A DNA stretch of 40,374 nucleotides from Nemertoderma westbladi (taxonomy: Eukaryota > Xenacoelomorpha > Nemertodermatida > Nemertodermatidae). The notes beneath the pieces are model-generated. The model did not search any database and was not told the origin of the DNA. It saw nothing but the letters and a program-made list of their open reading frames with translations. A program made the translations under genes and the position numbers. This document shows positions 8,960 to 21,800 of the stretch, piece by piece; the stretch's first letter is position 1; every line of letters begins with the position of its first letter. The stretch spans positions 1-40,374 of the forward strand of contig JAUCBJ010002383.1 in NCBI GenBank assembly GCA_032718475.1, written 5' to 3'.

Positions 8960-10415
8960 CTGTTGTGACTTTCAGCCGCTATGATCCCTGAGTCCTCCCC
9001 TGTAGTAACGTTCAGCCGCTATGATCCCTGAGTCCTCCCCTCCTGTAGTGTCGTTCAGCTGCTATAATCCCTGTAGTAACATTCAGCCGCTATGATCCTT
9101 GAGTCCTCCCCTGTAGTGTCGTTCAGCTGCTATAATCCCTGAGTCCTCCCCTGTAGTGACGTTCAACCGCTATAATCCCTGTAGTAACGTTCAGCCGCTA
9201 TGATCCCTGAGTCCTCCCCTGTAGTGTCGTTCAGCTGCTATAATCCATGAGTCCTCCCCTGTAGTGACGTTCAGCCGCTATGATCCCTGAGTCCTCCCCT
9301 GTAGTGTCGTTCAGCTGCTATAATCACTGTAGTGACTTTCAGCCGCTATAATCCCTGAGTCCTCCCCTGTAGTGTCGTTCAGCTGCTATAATCCCTGAGT
9401 CCTCCCCTGAAGTGACATTCAGCCGATATGATCCCTGAGTCCTCCCCTGTAGTGTCGTTCAGCTGCTATAATCCCTGAGTCATCCCCTGTAGTAACGTTC
9501 AGCCGCTATAATCCCTGTAGTAACGTTCAGCCGATATGATCCCTGAGTCCTCCCCTGTAGTGTCGTTCAGCTGCTATAATCCCTGTAGTAACGTTCAGCC
9601 GATATGATCCCTGAGTCCTCCCCTGTAGTGTCGTTCAGCTGCTATGATCCCTGAGTCCTCCTCTGTAGTGTCGTTCAGCTGCTATAATCCCTGTAGTAAC
9701 GTTCAGCCGATATGATCCCTGAGTCCTCCCCTGTAGTAACGTTCAGCCGATATGATCCCTGAGTCCTCCCCTGTAGTAACGTTCAGCCGATATGATCCCT
9801 GAGTCCTCCCCTGTAGTGTCGTTCAGCTGCTATAATCCCTGAGTCCTCCCCTGAAGTGACATTCAGCCGATATGATCCCTGAGTTCTCCCCTGTAGTGTC
9901 GTTCAGCTGCTATAATCCCTGAGTCCTCCCCTGAAGTGACATTCAGCCGATATGATCCCTGAGTCCTCCCCTGTAGTGTCGTTCAGCTGCTATAATCCCT
10001 GTAGTAACGTTCAGCCGATATGATCCCTGAGTCCTCCCCTGCAGTGTCGTTCAGCTGCTATAATCCCTGAGTCCTCCCGTGTAGTGTCGTTCAGCTACTA
10101 TAATCCCTGAGTCCTCCCCTGTAGTGACGTTTAGCCGCTATAATCCCTGTAGTGACATTCAGCCGATATGATCCCTGAGTCCTCCCCTGTAGTGTCGTTC
10201 AGCTGCTATAATCCCTGAGTCCTCCCCTGAAGTGACATTCAGCCGATATGATCCCTGAGTCCTCCCCTGTAGTGTCGTTCAGCTGCTATAATCCCTGAGT
10301 CCTCCCCTGAAGTGACATTCAGCCGATATGATCCCTGAGTCCTCCCCTGTAGTGTCGTTCAGCTGCTATAATCCCTGAGTCCTCCCCTGTAGTGTCGTTC
10401 AGCTGCTATAATCCC
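8960..10415. repeat. Satellite higher-order block, first copy of a 1.45-kb duplication
   Basis: This block reappears at 12057-13512 with a constant offset of 3,097 bp. Diagnostic rare variants occur in the same order in both: CTGTTGTGACTTTCAGCC (about 8959 and 12056), CCTCCCCTCCTGTAG (9034 and 12131), TAATCACTGTAGTGACTTTC (about 9322 and 12419) and CAGTGTCGTTCAGC (about 10041 and 13138). I saw very few differences, so the duplication is recent. Boundaries are approximate to one unit. Confidence 0.85.
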
Positions 10416-12056
10416 TGATTCCTCCCCTGTAGTGACGTTCAGCCGCTATGATCCCTGAGTCCTCCCTTGTAGTGTCGTTCAGCTGCTATAATCCCTGAGT
10501 CCTCCCCTGTAGTGTCGTTCAGCTGCTATAATCCCTGATTCCTCCCCTGTAGTGACGTTCAGCCGATATGATCCCTGAGTCCTCCCCTGTGGTGTCATTC
10601 AGCTGCTATAATCCCTGATTCCTCCTCCTGTAGTGACGTTCAGCCGCTATAATCCCTGTAGTAACGTTCAGCCGCTATGATCCCTGAGTCCACCCCTGTA
10701 GTGTCGTTCAGCTGCTATAATCCCTGATTCCTCCCCTGTAGTGACGTTCAGCCGCTATAATCCCTGTAGTGACTTTCAGCCGCTATGATCCCTGAGTCCT
10801 CCCCTGTAGTGTCGTTCAGCTGCTATAATCCCTGATTCCTCCCCTGTAGTGACGTTCAGCCGCTATGATCCCTGAGTCCTCCCTTGTAGTGTCGTTCAGC
10901 TGCTATAATCCCTGAGTCCTCCCCTGTAGTGTCGTTCAGCTGCTATAATCCCTGATTCCTCCCCTGTAGTGACGTTCAGCCGCTATGATCCCTGAGTCCT
11001 CCCCTGTAGTGTCGTTCAGCTGCTATAATCCCTGTAGTAACGTTTAGCCGTTATGATCCCTGAGTCCTCCCCTGTGGTGTCATTCAGCTGCTATAATCCC
11101 TGAGTCCTCCCCCTGTAGTGACGTTCAGCCGCTATAATCCCTATTGTAACGTTCAGCCGCTATGATCCCTGAGTCCTCCCCTGTAGTGACGTTCAGACGC
11201 TATGATCCCTGAGTCCTCCCCTGTAGTGTCGTTCAGCTGCTATAATCCCTGTAATAACGTTCAGCCGCTATAATCCCTGAGTCCTCCCCTGTAGTGTTGT
11301 TCAGCTGCTATATTCCCTGTTGTAACGTTCAGCCGCTATGATCCCTGAGTCCTCCCCTGTAATGTCGTTCAACTGCTATAATCCCTGAGTCCTCCCCTGT
11401 AGTGACGTTCAGCCGCTATAATCCCTGTAATAACGTTCAGCCGCTATGATCCCTAAGTCCTCCCGTGTAGTGTCGTTCAGCTGCTATAATCCCTGAGTCA
11501 TCCCCTGTAGTGACGTTCAGCCGCAATGATCCCTGAGCCCTCCCCTGTAGTGTCGTTCAGCTGCTATAATCCCTGAGTCCTCCCCTGTAGTGACGTTCAG
11601 CTGCTATAATCCCTGAGTCCTCCCCTGTAGTGTCGTTCAGCTGCTATAATCCCTGTAGTAACGTTCAGCCGCTATGATCCCTGAGTCCTCCCCTGTAGTG
11701 ACGTTCAGCTGCTATGATCCCTGAGTCCTCCCCTGTAGTGTCGTTCAGCTGCTATAATCCCTGTAGTAACGTTCAACCGCTATGATCCCTGAGTCCACCC
11801 CTGTAGTGTCGTTCAGCTGCTATAATCCCTGAGTCCTCCCCTGTAGTGACGTTCAGCCGCTATAATCCCTGTAGTAACGTTCAGCCGCTATGATCCCTGA
11901 GTCCTCCCCTGTAGTGTCGTTCAGCTGCTATAATCCCTGAGTCCTCCCCTGTAGTGAGGTTCAGCCGCTATAATCCCTGTAGTAACGTTCAGCCGCTACG
12001 ATCCCTGAGCCCTCCCCTGTAGTGTCGTTCAGCTGCTATAATCCCTGAGTCCTCCC

Positions 12057-13512
12057 CTGTTGTGACTTTCAGCCGCTATGATCCCTGAGTCCTCCCCTGT
12101 AGTAACGTTCAGCCGCTATGATCCCTGAGTCCTCCCCTCCTGTAGTGTCGTTCAGCTGCTATAATCCCTGTAGTAACATTCAGCCGCTATGATCCTTGAG
12201 TCCTCCCCTGTAGTGTCGTTCAGCTGCTATAATCCCTGAGTCCTCCCCTGTAGTGACGTTCAACCGCTATAATCCCTGTAGTAACGTTCAGCCGCTATGA
12301 TCCCTGAGTCCTCCCCTGTAGTGTCGTTCAGCTGCTATAATCCATGAGTCCTCCCCTGTAGTGACGTTCAGCCGCTATGATCCCTGAGTCCTCCCCTGTA
12401 GTGTCGTTCAGCTGCTATAATCACTGTAGTGACTTTCAGCCGCTATAATCCCTGAGTCCTCCCCTGTAGTGTCGTTCAGCTGCTATAATCCCTGAGTCCT
12501 CCCCTGAAGTGACATTCAGCCGATATGATCCCTGAGTCCTCCCCTGTAGTGTCGTTCAGCTGCTATAATCCCTGAGTCATCCCCTGTAGTAACGTTCAGC
12601 CGCTATAATCCCTGTAGTAACGTTCAGCCGATATGATCCCTGAGTCCTCCCCTGTAGTGTCGTTCAGCTGCTATAATCCCTGTAGTAACGTTCAGCCGAT
12701 ATGATCCCTGAGTCCTCCCCTGTAGTGTCGTTCAGCTGCTATGATCCCTGAGTCCTCCTCTGTAGTGTCGTTCAGCTGCTATAATCCCTGTAGTAACGTT
12801 CAGCCGATATGATCCCTGAGTCCTCCCCTGTAGTAACGTTCAGCCGATATGATCCCTGAGTCCTCCCCTGTAGTAACGTTCAGCCGATATGATCCCTGAG
12901 TCCTCCCCTGTAGTGTCGTTCAGCTGCTATAATCCCTGAGTCCTCCCCTGAAGTGACATTCAGCCGATATGATCCCTGAGTTCTCCCCTGTAGTGTCGTT
13001 CAGCTGCTATAATCCCTGAGTCCTCCCCTGAAGTGACATTCAGCCGATATGATCCCTGAGTCCTCCCCTGTAGTGTCGTTCAGCTGCTATAATCCCTGTA
13101 GTAACGTTCAGCCGATATGATCCCTGAGTCCTCCCCTGCAGTGTCGTTCAGCTGCTATAATCCCTGAGTCCTCCCGTGTAGTGTCGTTCAGCTGCTATAA
13201 TCCCTGAGTCCTCCCCTGTAGCGACGTTTAGCCGCTATAATCCCTGTAGTGACATTCAGCCGATATGATCCCTGAGTCCTCCCCTGTAGTGTCGTTCAGC
13301 TGCTATAATCCCTGAGTCCTCCCCTGAAGTGACATTCAGCCGATATGATCCCTGAGTCCTCCCCTGTAGTGTCGTTCAGCTGCTATAATCCCTGAGTCCT
13401 CCCCTGAAGTGACATTCAGCCGATATGATCCCTGAGTCCTCCCCTGTAGTGTCGTTCAGCTGCTATAATCCCTGAGTCCTCCCCTGTAGTGTCGTTCAGC
13501 TGCTATAATCCC
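12057..13512. repeat. Satellite higher-order block, second copy
   Basis: Second copy of the 8960-10415 block. Small differences include GCTGCTATAA where the first copy has GCTACTATAA (10096 region), and GTAGCGACGTTTAGCC near 13218 where the first has GTAGTGACG. The copies share mixed 40- and 28-bp units in the same order. That points to unequal exchange or segmental copying of many units at once. Confidence 0.85.
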
Positions 13513-15870
13513 TGAGTCCTCCCCTGAAGTGACATTCAGCCGATATGATCCCTGAGTCCTCCCCTGTAGTGTCGTTCAGCTGCTATAATCCCTGAGTCCT
13601 CCCCTGAAGTGACATTCAGCCGATATGATCCCTGATTCCTCCCCTGTAGTGACGTTCAGCCGATATGATCCCTGAGTCCTCCCCTGAAGTGACATTCAGC
13701 CGATATGATCCCTGAGTCCTCCCCTGAAGTGACATTCAGCCGATATAATCCCTGAGTCCTCCCCTGTAGTGTCGTTCAGCTGCTATAATCCCTGAGTCCT
13801 CCCCTGAAGTGACATTCAGCCGATATGATCCCTGAGTCCTCCCCTGTAGTAACGTTCAGCCGATATGATCCCTGAGTCCTCCCCTGTAGTGTCGTTCAGC
13901 TGCTATAATCCCTGAGTCCTCCCCTGAAGTGACATTCAGCCGATATGATCCCTGAGTCCTCCCCTGTAGTGTCGTTCAGCTGCTATAATCCCTGAGTCCT
14001 CCCCTGAAGTGACATTCAGCCGATATGATCCCTGAGTCCTCCCCTGTAGTAACGTTCAGCCGATATGATCCCTGAGTCCTCCCCTGTAGTGACGTTCAGC
14101 CGATATGATCCCTGAGTCCTCCCCTGTAGTGTCGTTCAGCTGCTATAATCCCTGAGTCCTCCCCTGTAGTGTCGTTCAGCTGCTATAATCCCTGAGTCCT
14201 CCCCTGAAGTGACATTCAGCCGATATGATCCCTGAGTCCTCCCCTGTAGTGTCGTTCAGCTGCTATAATCCCTGAGTCCTCCCCTGAAGTAACGTTCAGC
14301 CGCTATGATCCCTGAGTCCTCCCCTGTAGTGACGTTCAGCCGATATGATCCCTGAGTCCTCCCCTGTAGTAACGTTCAGCCGATATGATCCCTGAGTCCT
14401 CCCCTGTAGTGACGTTCAGCCGATATGATCCCTGAGTCCTCCCCTGTAGTGTCGTTCAGCTGCTATAATCCCTGAGTCCTCCCCTGTAGTGTCGTTCAGC
14501 TGCTATAATCCCTGAGTCCTCCCCTGAAGTGACATTCAGCCGATATGATCCCTGAGTCCTCCCCTGTAGTGTCGTTCAGCTGCTATAATCCCTGAGTCCT
14601 CCCCTGAAGTGACATTCAGCCGATATGATCCCTGAGTCCTCCCCTGTAGTGACGTTCAGCCGATATGATCCCTGAGTCCTCCCCTGTAGTGACGTTCAGC
14701 CGATATGATCCCTGAGTCCTCCCCTGTAGTGTCGTTCAGCTGCTATAATCCCTGAGTCCTCCCCTGTAGTGTCGTTCAGCTGCTATAATCCCTGAGTCCT
14801 CCCCTGAAGTGACATTCAGCCGATATGATCCCTGAGTCCTCCCCTGTAGTGACGTTCAGCCGATATGATCCCTGAGTCCTCCCCTGTAGTGTCGTTCAGC
14901 TGCTATAATCCCTGAGTCCTCCCCTGTAGTGTCGTTCAGCTGCTATAATCCCTGAGTCCTCCCCTGAAGTGACATTCAGCCGATATGATCCCTGAGTCCT
15001 CCCCTGTAGTGTCGTTCAGCTGCTATAATCCCTGAGTCCTCCCCTGTAGTGTCGTTCAGCCGATATGATCCCTGAGTCCTCCCCTGTAGTGTCGTTCAGC
15101 TGCTATAATCCCTGAGTCCTCCCCTGAAGTGACATTCAGCCGATATGATCCCTGAGTCCTCCCCTGTAGTGTCGTTCAGCTGCTATAATCCCTGAGTCCT
15201 CCCCTGTAGTGACGTTCAGCCGATATGATCCCTGAGTCCTCCCCTGTAGTGTCGTTCAGCTGCTATAATCCCTGAGTCCTCCCCTGTAGTGTCGTTCAGC
15301 TGCTATAATCCCTGAGTCCTCCCCTGTAGTGACGTTCAGCCGATATGATCCCTGAGTCCTCCCCTGTAGTGTCGTTCAGCTGCTATAATCCCTGAGTCCT
15401 CCCCTGTAGTGTCGTTCAGCTGCTATAATCCCTGAGTCCTCCCCTGTAGTGACGTTCAGCCGCTATGATCCCTGAGTCCTCCCCTGTAGTGTCGTTCAGC
15501 TGCTATAATCCCTGAGTCCTCCCCTGAAGTGACATTCAGCCGATATGATCCCTGAGTCCTCCCCTGTAGTGACGTTCAGCCGATATGATCCCTGAGTCCT
15601 CCCCTGTAGTAATGTTCAGCCGATATGATCCCTGAGTCCTCCCCTGTAATAACGTTCAGCCGATATGATCCCTGAGTCCTCCCCTGTAGTGTCGTTCAGC
15701 TGCTATAATCCCTGAGTCCTCCCCTGTAGTGACGTTCAGCCGATATAATCCTTGAGTCCTCCCCTGTAGTGTCGTTCAGCTGCTATAATCCCTGAGCCCT
15801 CCCCTGTAGTGACGTTCAGCTGCTATAATCCCTGAGTCATCCCCTGTAGTGACGTTCAGCCGCTATAATC
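13250..15870. repeat. Homogeneous satellite block with 80-bp A/B' dimers and no short units
   Basis: About 65 consecutive units keep an exact 40-bp register, with no 28-bp unit and no indel seen. A-type units often alternate with a B' type marked by CTGAAGTGACATTCAGCC, making an 80-bp dimer. B' is nearly confined to about 9,400-17,230, with isolated copies near 19,015, 29,445 and 29,550. Such regional variants are the usual trace of local amplification. Confidence 0.8.
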
Positions 15871-18800
15871 CCTGTAGTGACGTTCAGCCGATATGATCCC
15901 TGAGTCCTCCCCTGTAGTGACGTTCAGCCGATATGATCCCTGAGTCCTCCCCTGTAGTGACGTTCAGCCGATATGATCCCTGAGTCCTCCCCTGTAGTGA
16001 CGTTCAGCCGCTATGATCCCTGAGTCCTCCCCTGTAGTGACGTTCAGCCGATATGATCCCTGAGTCCTCCCCTGTAGTGACGTTCAGCCGCTATGATCCC
16101 TGAGTCCTCCCCTGTAGTGACGTTCAGCCGATATGATCCCTGAGTCCTCCCCTGAAGTGACATTCAGCCGATATGATCCCTGAGTCCTCCCCTGTAGTGT
16201 CGTTCAGCTGCTATAATCCCTGAGTCCTCCCCTGAAGTGACATTCAGCCGATATGATCCCTGAGTCCTCCCCTGTAGTGTCGTTCAGCTGCTATAATCCC
16301 TGTAGTAACGTTCAGCCGATATGATCCCTGAGTCCTCCCCTGTAGTGTCGTTCAGCTGCTATAATCCCTGAGTCCTCCCCTGTAGTGTCGTTCAGCTGCT
16401 ATAATCCCTGAGTCCTCCCCTGTAGTGACGTTCAGCTGCTATAATCCCTGAGTCATCCCCTGTAGTGACGTTCAGCCGCTATAATCCCTGTAGTGACGTT
16501 CAGCCGATATGATCCCTGAGTCCTCCCCTGTAGTGACGTTCAGCTGCTATAATCCCTGAGTCATCCCCTGTAGTGACGTTCAGCCGCTATAATCCCTGTA
16601 GTGACGTTCAGCCGATATGATCCCTGAGTCCTCCCCTGTAGTGTCGTTCAGCTGCTATAATCCCTGAGTCCTCCCCTGTAGTGACGTTCAGCCGATATAA
16701 TCCTTGAATCCTCCCCTGTAGTGACGTTCAGCCGATATGATCCCTGAGTCCTCCGCTGTAGTGACGTTCAGCCGCTATGATCCCTGAGTCCTCCGCTGTA
16801 GTGACGTTCAGCCGCTATGATCCCTGAGCCCTCCCCTGTGGTGACGTTCAGCTGCTATAATCCCTGAGTCATCCCCTGTAGTGACGTTCAGCCGCTATAA
16901 TCCCTGTAGTGACGTTCAGCCGATATGATCCCTGAGTCCTCCCCTGTAGTGTCGTTCAGCTGCTATAATCCCTGAGTCCTCCCCTGAAGTGACATTCAGC
17001 CGATATGATCCCTGAGTCCTCCCCTGTAGTGTCGTTCAGCTGCTATAATCCCTGTAGTAACGTTCAGCCGATATGATCCCTGAGTCCTCCCCTGTAGTGT
17101 CGTTCAGCTGCTATAATCCCTGAGTCCTCCCCTGAAGTGACATTCAGCCGATATGATCCCTGAGTCCTCCCCTGTAGTGTCGTTCAGCTGCTATAATCCC
17201 TGAGTCCTCCCCTGAAGTGACATTCAGCCGATATGATCCCTGAGTCCTCCCCTGTAGTGTCGTTCAGCTGCTATAATCCCTGTAGTAACGTTCAGCCGAT
17301 ATGATCCCTGAGTCCTCCCCTGCAGTGTCGTTCAGCTGCTATAATCCCTGAGTCCTACCGTGTAGTGTCGTTCAGCTGCTATAATCCCTGAGTCCTCCCC
17401 TGTAGTGACGTTTAGCCGCTATAATCCCTGTAGTAACGTTCAGCCGATATGATCCCTGAGTCCTCCCCTGCAGTGTCGTTCAGCTGCTATAATCCCTGAG
17501 TCCTCCCGTGTAGTGTCGTTCAGCTGCTATAATCCCTGAGTCCTCCCCTGTAGTGACGTTTAGCCGCTATAATCCCTGTAGTAACATTCAGCCGATATGA
17601 TCCCTGAGTCCTCCCCTGTAGTGTCGTTCAGCTGCTATAATCCCTGAGTCCTCCCCTGTAGTGTCGTTCAGCTGCTATAATCCCTGAGTCCTCCCCTGTA
17701 GTGACGTTTAGCCGCTATAATCCCTGTAGTGACATTCAGCAATACGATCCCTGAGTCCTCCCCTGTAGTGTCGTTCAGCTGCTATAATCCCTGAGTCCTC
17801 CCCTGTAGTGTCGTTCAGCTGCTATAATCCCTGAGTCCTCCCCTGTAGTGACGTTTAGCCGCTATAATCCCTGTAGTGACATTCAGCCGATATAATCCCT
17901 GAGTCCTCCCCTGTAGTGTCGTTCAGCTGCTATAATCCCTGAGTCCTCCCCTGTAGTGACGTTTAGCCGCTATAATCCCTGTAGTGACATTCAGCCGATA
18001 TGATCCCTGAGTCCTCCCCTGTAGTGACGTTCAGCCGATATGATCCCTGAGTACTCCCCTGTAGCGTCGTTCAACTGCTATAATCCCTGAGTCCTCCCCT
18101 GTAGTGACGTTCAGCCGATATGATCCCTGAGTCCTCCCCTGTAGTGACGTTCAGCTGCTATAATCCCTGTAGTGACGTTCAGCTGCTATAATCCCTGAGT
18201 CCTCCCCTGTAGTGTCGTTCAGCGGCTATAATCCCTGTAGTAACGTTCAGCCGCTATGATCCCTGAGTACTCCCCTGTAGTGACGTTCAGCCGCTATGAT
18301 CCCTGAGTCCTCCCCTGTAGTGACGTTCAGCCGCTATAATCCCTGAGTCCTCCCCTGTAGTGACGTTCAGCCGATATGATCCCTGAGTCCTCCCCTGTAG
18401 TGACGTTCAGCTGCTATAATCCCTGTAGTGACGTTCAGCCGATATGATCCCTAAGTCCTCCCCTGTAGTGTCGTTCAGCTGCTATAATCCCTGAGTCCTC
18501 CCCTGTAGTGACGTTCAGCTGCTATAATCCCTGAGTCCTCCCCTGTAGTGACGTTTAGCCGCTATAATCCCTGTAGTGACATTCAGCCGATATGATCCCT
18601 GAGTCCTCCCCTGTAGTGACGTTCAGCCGATATGATCCCTGAGTCCTCCCCTGTAGTGTCGTTCAGCTGCTATAATCCATGTAGTGACGTTCAGCCGATA
18701 TGATCCCTGAGTCCTCCCCTGTAGTAACGTTCAGCCGCTATGATCCCTGAGTCCTCCCCTGTAGTGTCGTTCAGCTGCTATAATCCATGTAGTGACGTTC

Positions 18801-21800
18801 AGCCGATATGATCCCTGAGTCCTCCCCTGTAGTGACGTTCAGCCGATATGATCCCTGAGTCCTCCCCTGTAGTGTCGTTCAGCTGCTATAATCCCTGTAG
18901 TGACGTTCAGCCGATATGATCCCTGAGTCCTCCCCTGTAGTGACGTTCAGCCGATATGATCCCTGAGTCCTCCCCTGTAGTGTCGTTCAGCTGCTATAAT
19001 CCCTGAGTCCTCCCCTGAAGTGACATTCAGCCGATATGATCCCTGAGTCCTCCCCTGTAGTGACGTTCAGCCGATATGATCCCTGAGTCCTCCCCTGTAG
19101 TGACGTTCAGCCGATATGATCCCTGAGTCCTCCCCTGTAGTGACGTTCAGCCGATATGATCCCTGAGTCCTCCCCTGTAGTGACGTTCAGCCGCTATGAT
19201 CCCTGAGTCCTCCCCTGTAGTGTCGTTCAGCTGCTATAATCCCTGAGTCCTCCCCTGTAGTGACGTTCAGCCGCTATGATCCCTGAGTCCTCCCCTGTAG
19301 TGTCGTTCAGCTGCTATAATCCCTGAGTCCTCCCCTGTAGTGACGTTCAGCCGCTATGATCCCTGAGTCCTCCCCGGCCCTGTAGTGACGTTCAGCCGAT
19401 ATGATCCCTGAGTCCTCCCCTGTAGTGTCGTTCAGCTGCTATAATCCATGTAGTGACGTTCAGCCGATATAATCCCTGAGTCCTCCCCTGTAGTGACGTT
19501 CAGCCGATATGATCCCTGAGTCCTCCCCTGTAGTGACGTTCAGCCGATATGATCCCTGAGTCCTCCCCTGTAGTGACGTTCAGCCGATATGATCCCTGAG
19601 TCCTCCCCTGTAGTGTCGTTCAGCTGCTATAATCCCTGAGTCCTCCCCTGTAGTGTCGTTCAGCCGCTATGATCCCTGAGTCCTCCCCTGTAGTGTCGTT
19701 CAGCTGCTATAATCCCTGAGTCCTCCCCTGTAGTGTCGTTCAGCCGCTATAATCCCTGTAGTAACGTTCAGCCGCTATGATCCCTGAGTCCTCCCCTGTA
19801 GTGACGTTCAGCTGCTATGATCCCTGAGTCCTCCCCTGTAGTGACGTTCAGCCGCTATGATCCCTGAGTCCTCCCCTGTAGTGTCGTTCAGCTGCTATAA
19901 TCCCTGAGTCCTCCCCTGTAGTGTCGTTCAGCCGCTATGATCCCTGAGTCCTCCCCTGTAGTGTCGTTCAGCTGCTATAATCCCTGAGTCCTCCCCTGTA
20001 GTGACATTCAGCTGCTATGATCCCTGAGTCCTCCCCTGTAGTGACGTTCAGCCGCTATGATCCCTGAGTCCTCCCCTGTAGTGTCGTTCAGCTGCTATAA
20101 TCCCTGAGTCCTCCCCTGTAGTGTCGTTCAGCTGCTATAATCCCTGAGTCCTCCCCTGTAGTGTCGTTCAGCCGCTATAATCCCTGTAGTAACGTTCAGC
20201 CGCTATGATCCCTGAGTCCTCCCCTGTAGTGACGTTCAGCTGCTATGATCCCTGAGTCCTCCCCTGTAGTGACGTTCAGCCGATATGATCCCTAAGCCCT
20301 CCCCTGTAGTGTCGTTCAGCTGCTATAATCCCTGAGTCCTCCCCTGTAGTGACGTTCAGCCGCTATGATCCCTGAGTCCTCCCCTGTAGTGTCGTTCAGC
20401 TGCTATAATCCCTGAGTCCTCCCCTGTAGTGTCGTTCAGCCGCTATAATCCCTGTAGTAACGTTCAGCCGCTATGATCCCTGAGTCCTCCCCTGTAGTGA
20501 CGTTCAGCTGCTATGATCCCTGTAGTGTCATTCAGCAGCTATAATCCCTGAGTCCTCCCCTGTAGTGTCGTTCAGCTGCTATAATCCATGTAGTAACGTT
20601 CAGCCGCTATGATCCCTGAGTCCTCCCCTGTAGTGTCGTTCAGCCGATATGATCCCTGAGTCCTCCCCTGTAGTGACGTTCAGCCGATATGATCCCTGAG
20701 TCCTCCCCTGTAGTGACGTTCAGCCGCATGATCCCTGTAGTGACGTTCAGCCGATATGATCCCTGAGTCCTCCCCTGTAGTGACGTTCAGCCGATATGAT
20801 CCCTGAGTCCTCCCCTGTAGTGACGTTCAGCCGATATGATCCCTGAGTCCTCCCCTGTAGTGACGTTCAGCCGATATGATCCCTGAGTCCTCCCCTGTAG
20901 TGACGTTCAGCCGCTATGATCCCTGAGTCCTCCCCTGTAGTGTCGTTCAGCTGCTTTAATCCATGTAGTGACGTTCAGCCGATATGATCCCTGAGTCCTC
21001 CCCTGTAGTGTCGTTCAGCTGCTATAATCCCTGAGTCCTCCCCTGTAGTGTCGTTCAGCCGCTATGATCCCTGAGTCCTCCCCTGTAGTGACGTTCAGCC
21101 GATATGATCCCTGAGTCCTCCCCTGTAGTGTCGTTCAGCTGCTATAATCCCTGAGTCCTCCCCTGTAGTGACGTTCAGCCGATATGATCCCTGAGTCCTC
21201 CCCTGTAGTGTCGTTCAGCTGCTATAATCCCTGAGTCCTCCCCTGTAGTGTCGTTCAGCCGCTATGATCCCTGAGTCCTCCCCTGTAGTGACGTTCAGCC
21301 GATATGATCCCTGAGTCCTCCCCTGTAGTGACGTTCAGCCGCTATGATCCCTGTAGTGACGTTCAGCCGATATGATCCCTGAGTCCTCCCCTGTAGTGAC
21401 GTTCAGCCGATATGATCCCTGAGTCCTCCCCTGTAGTGACGTTCAGCCGATATGATCCCTGAGTCCTCCCCTGTAGTGACGTTCAGCCGATATGATCCCT
21501 GAGTCCTCCCCTGTAGTGACGTTCAGCCGCTATGATCCCTGAGTCCTCCCCTGTAGTGTTGTTCAGCTGCTATAATCCCTGTAGTAACGTTCAGCCGCTA
21601 TGATCCCTGAGTCCTCCCCTGTAGTGTCGTTCAGCTGCTTTAATCCATGTAGTGACGTTCAGCCGATATGATCCCTGAGTCCTCCCCTGTAGTGTCGTTC
21701 AGCTGCTATAATCCCTGTAGTAACGTTCAGCCGATATGATCCCTGAGTCCTCCCCTGTAGTGTCGTTCAGCTGCTATAATCCCTGAGTCCTCCCCTGTAG

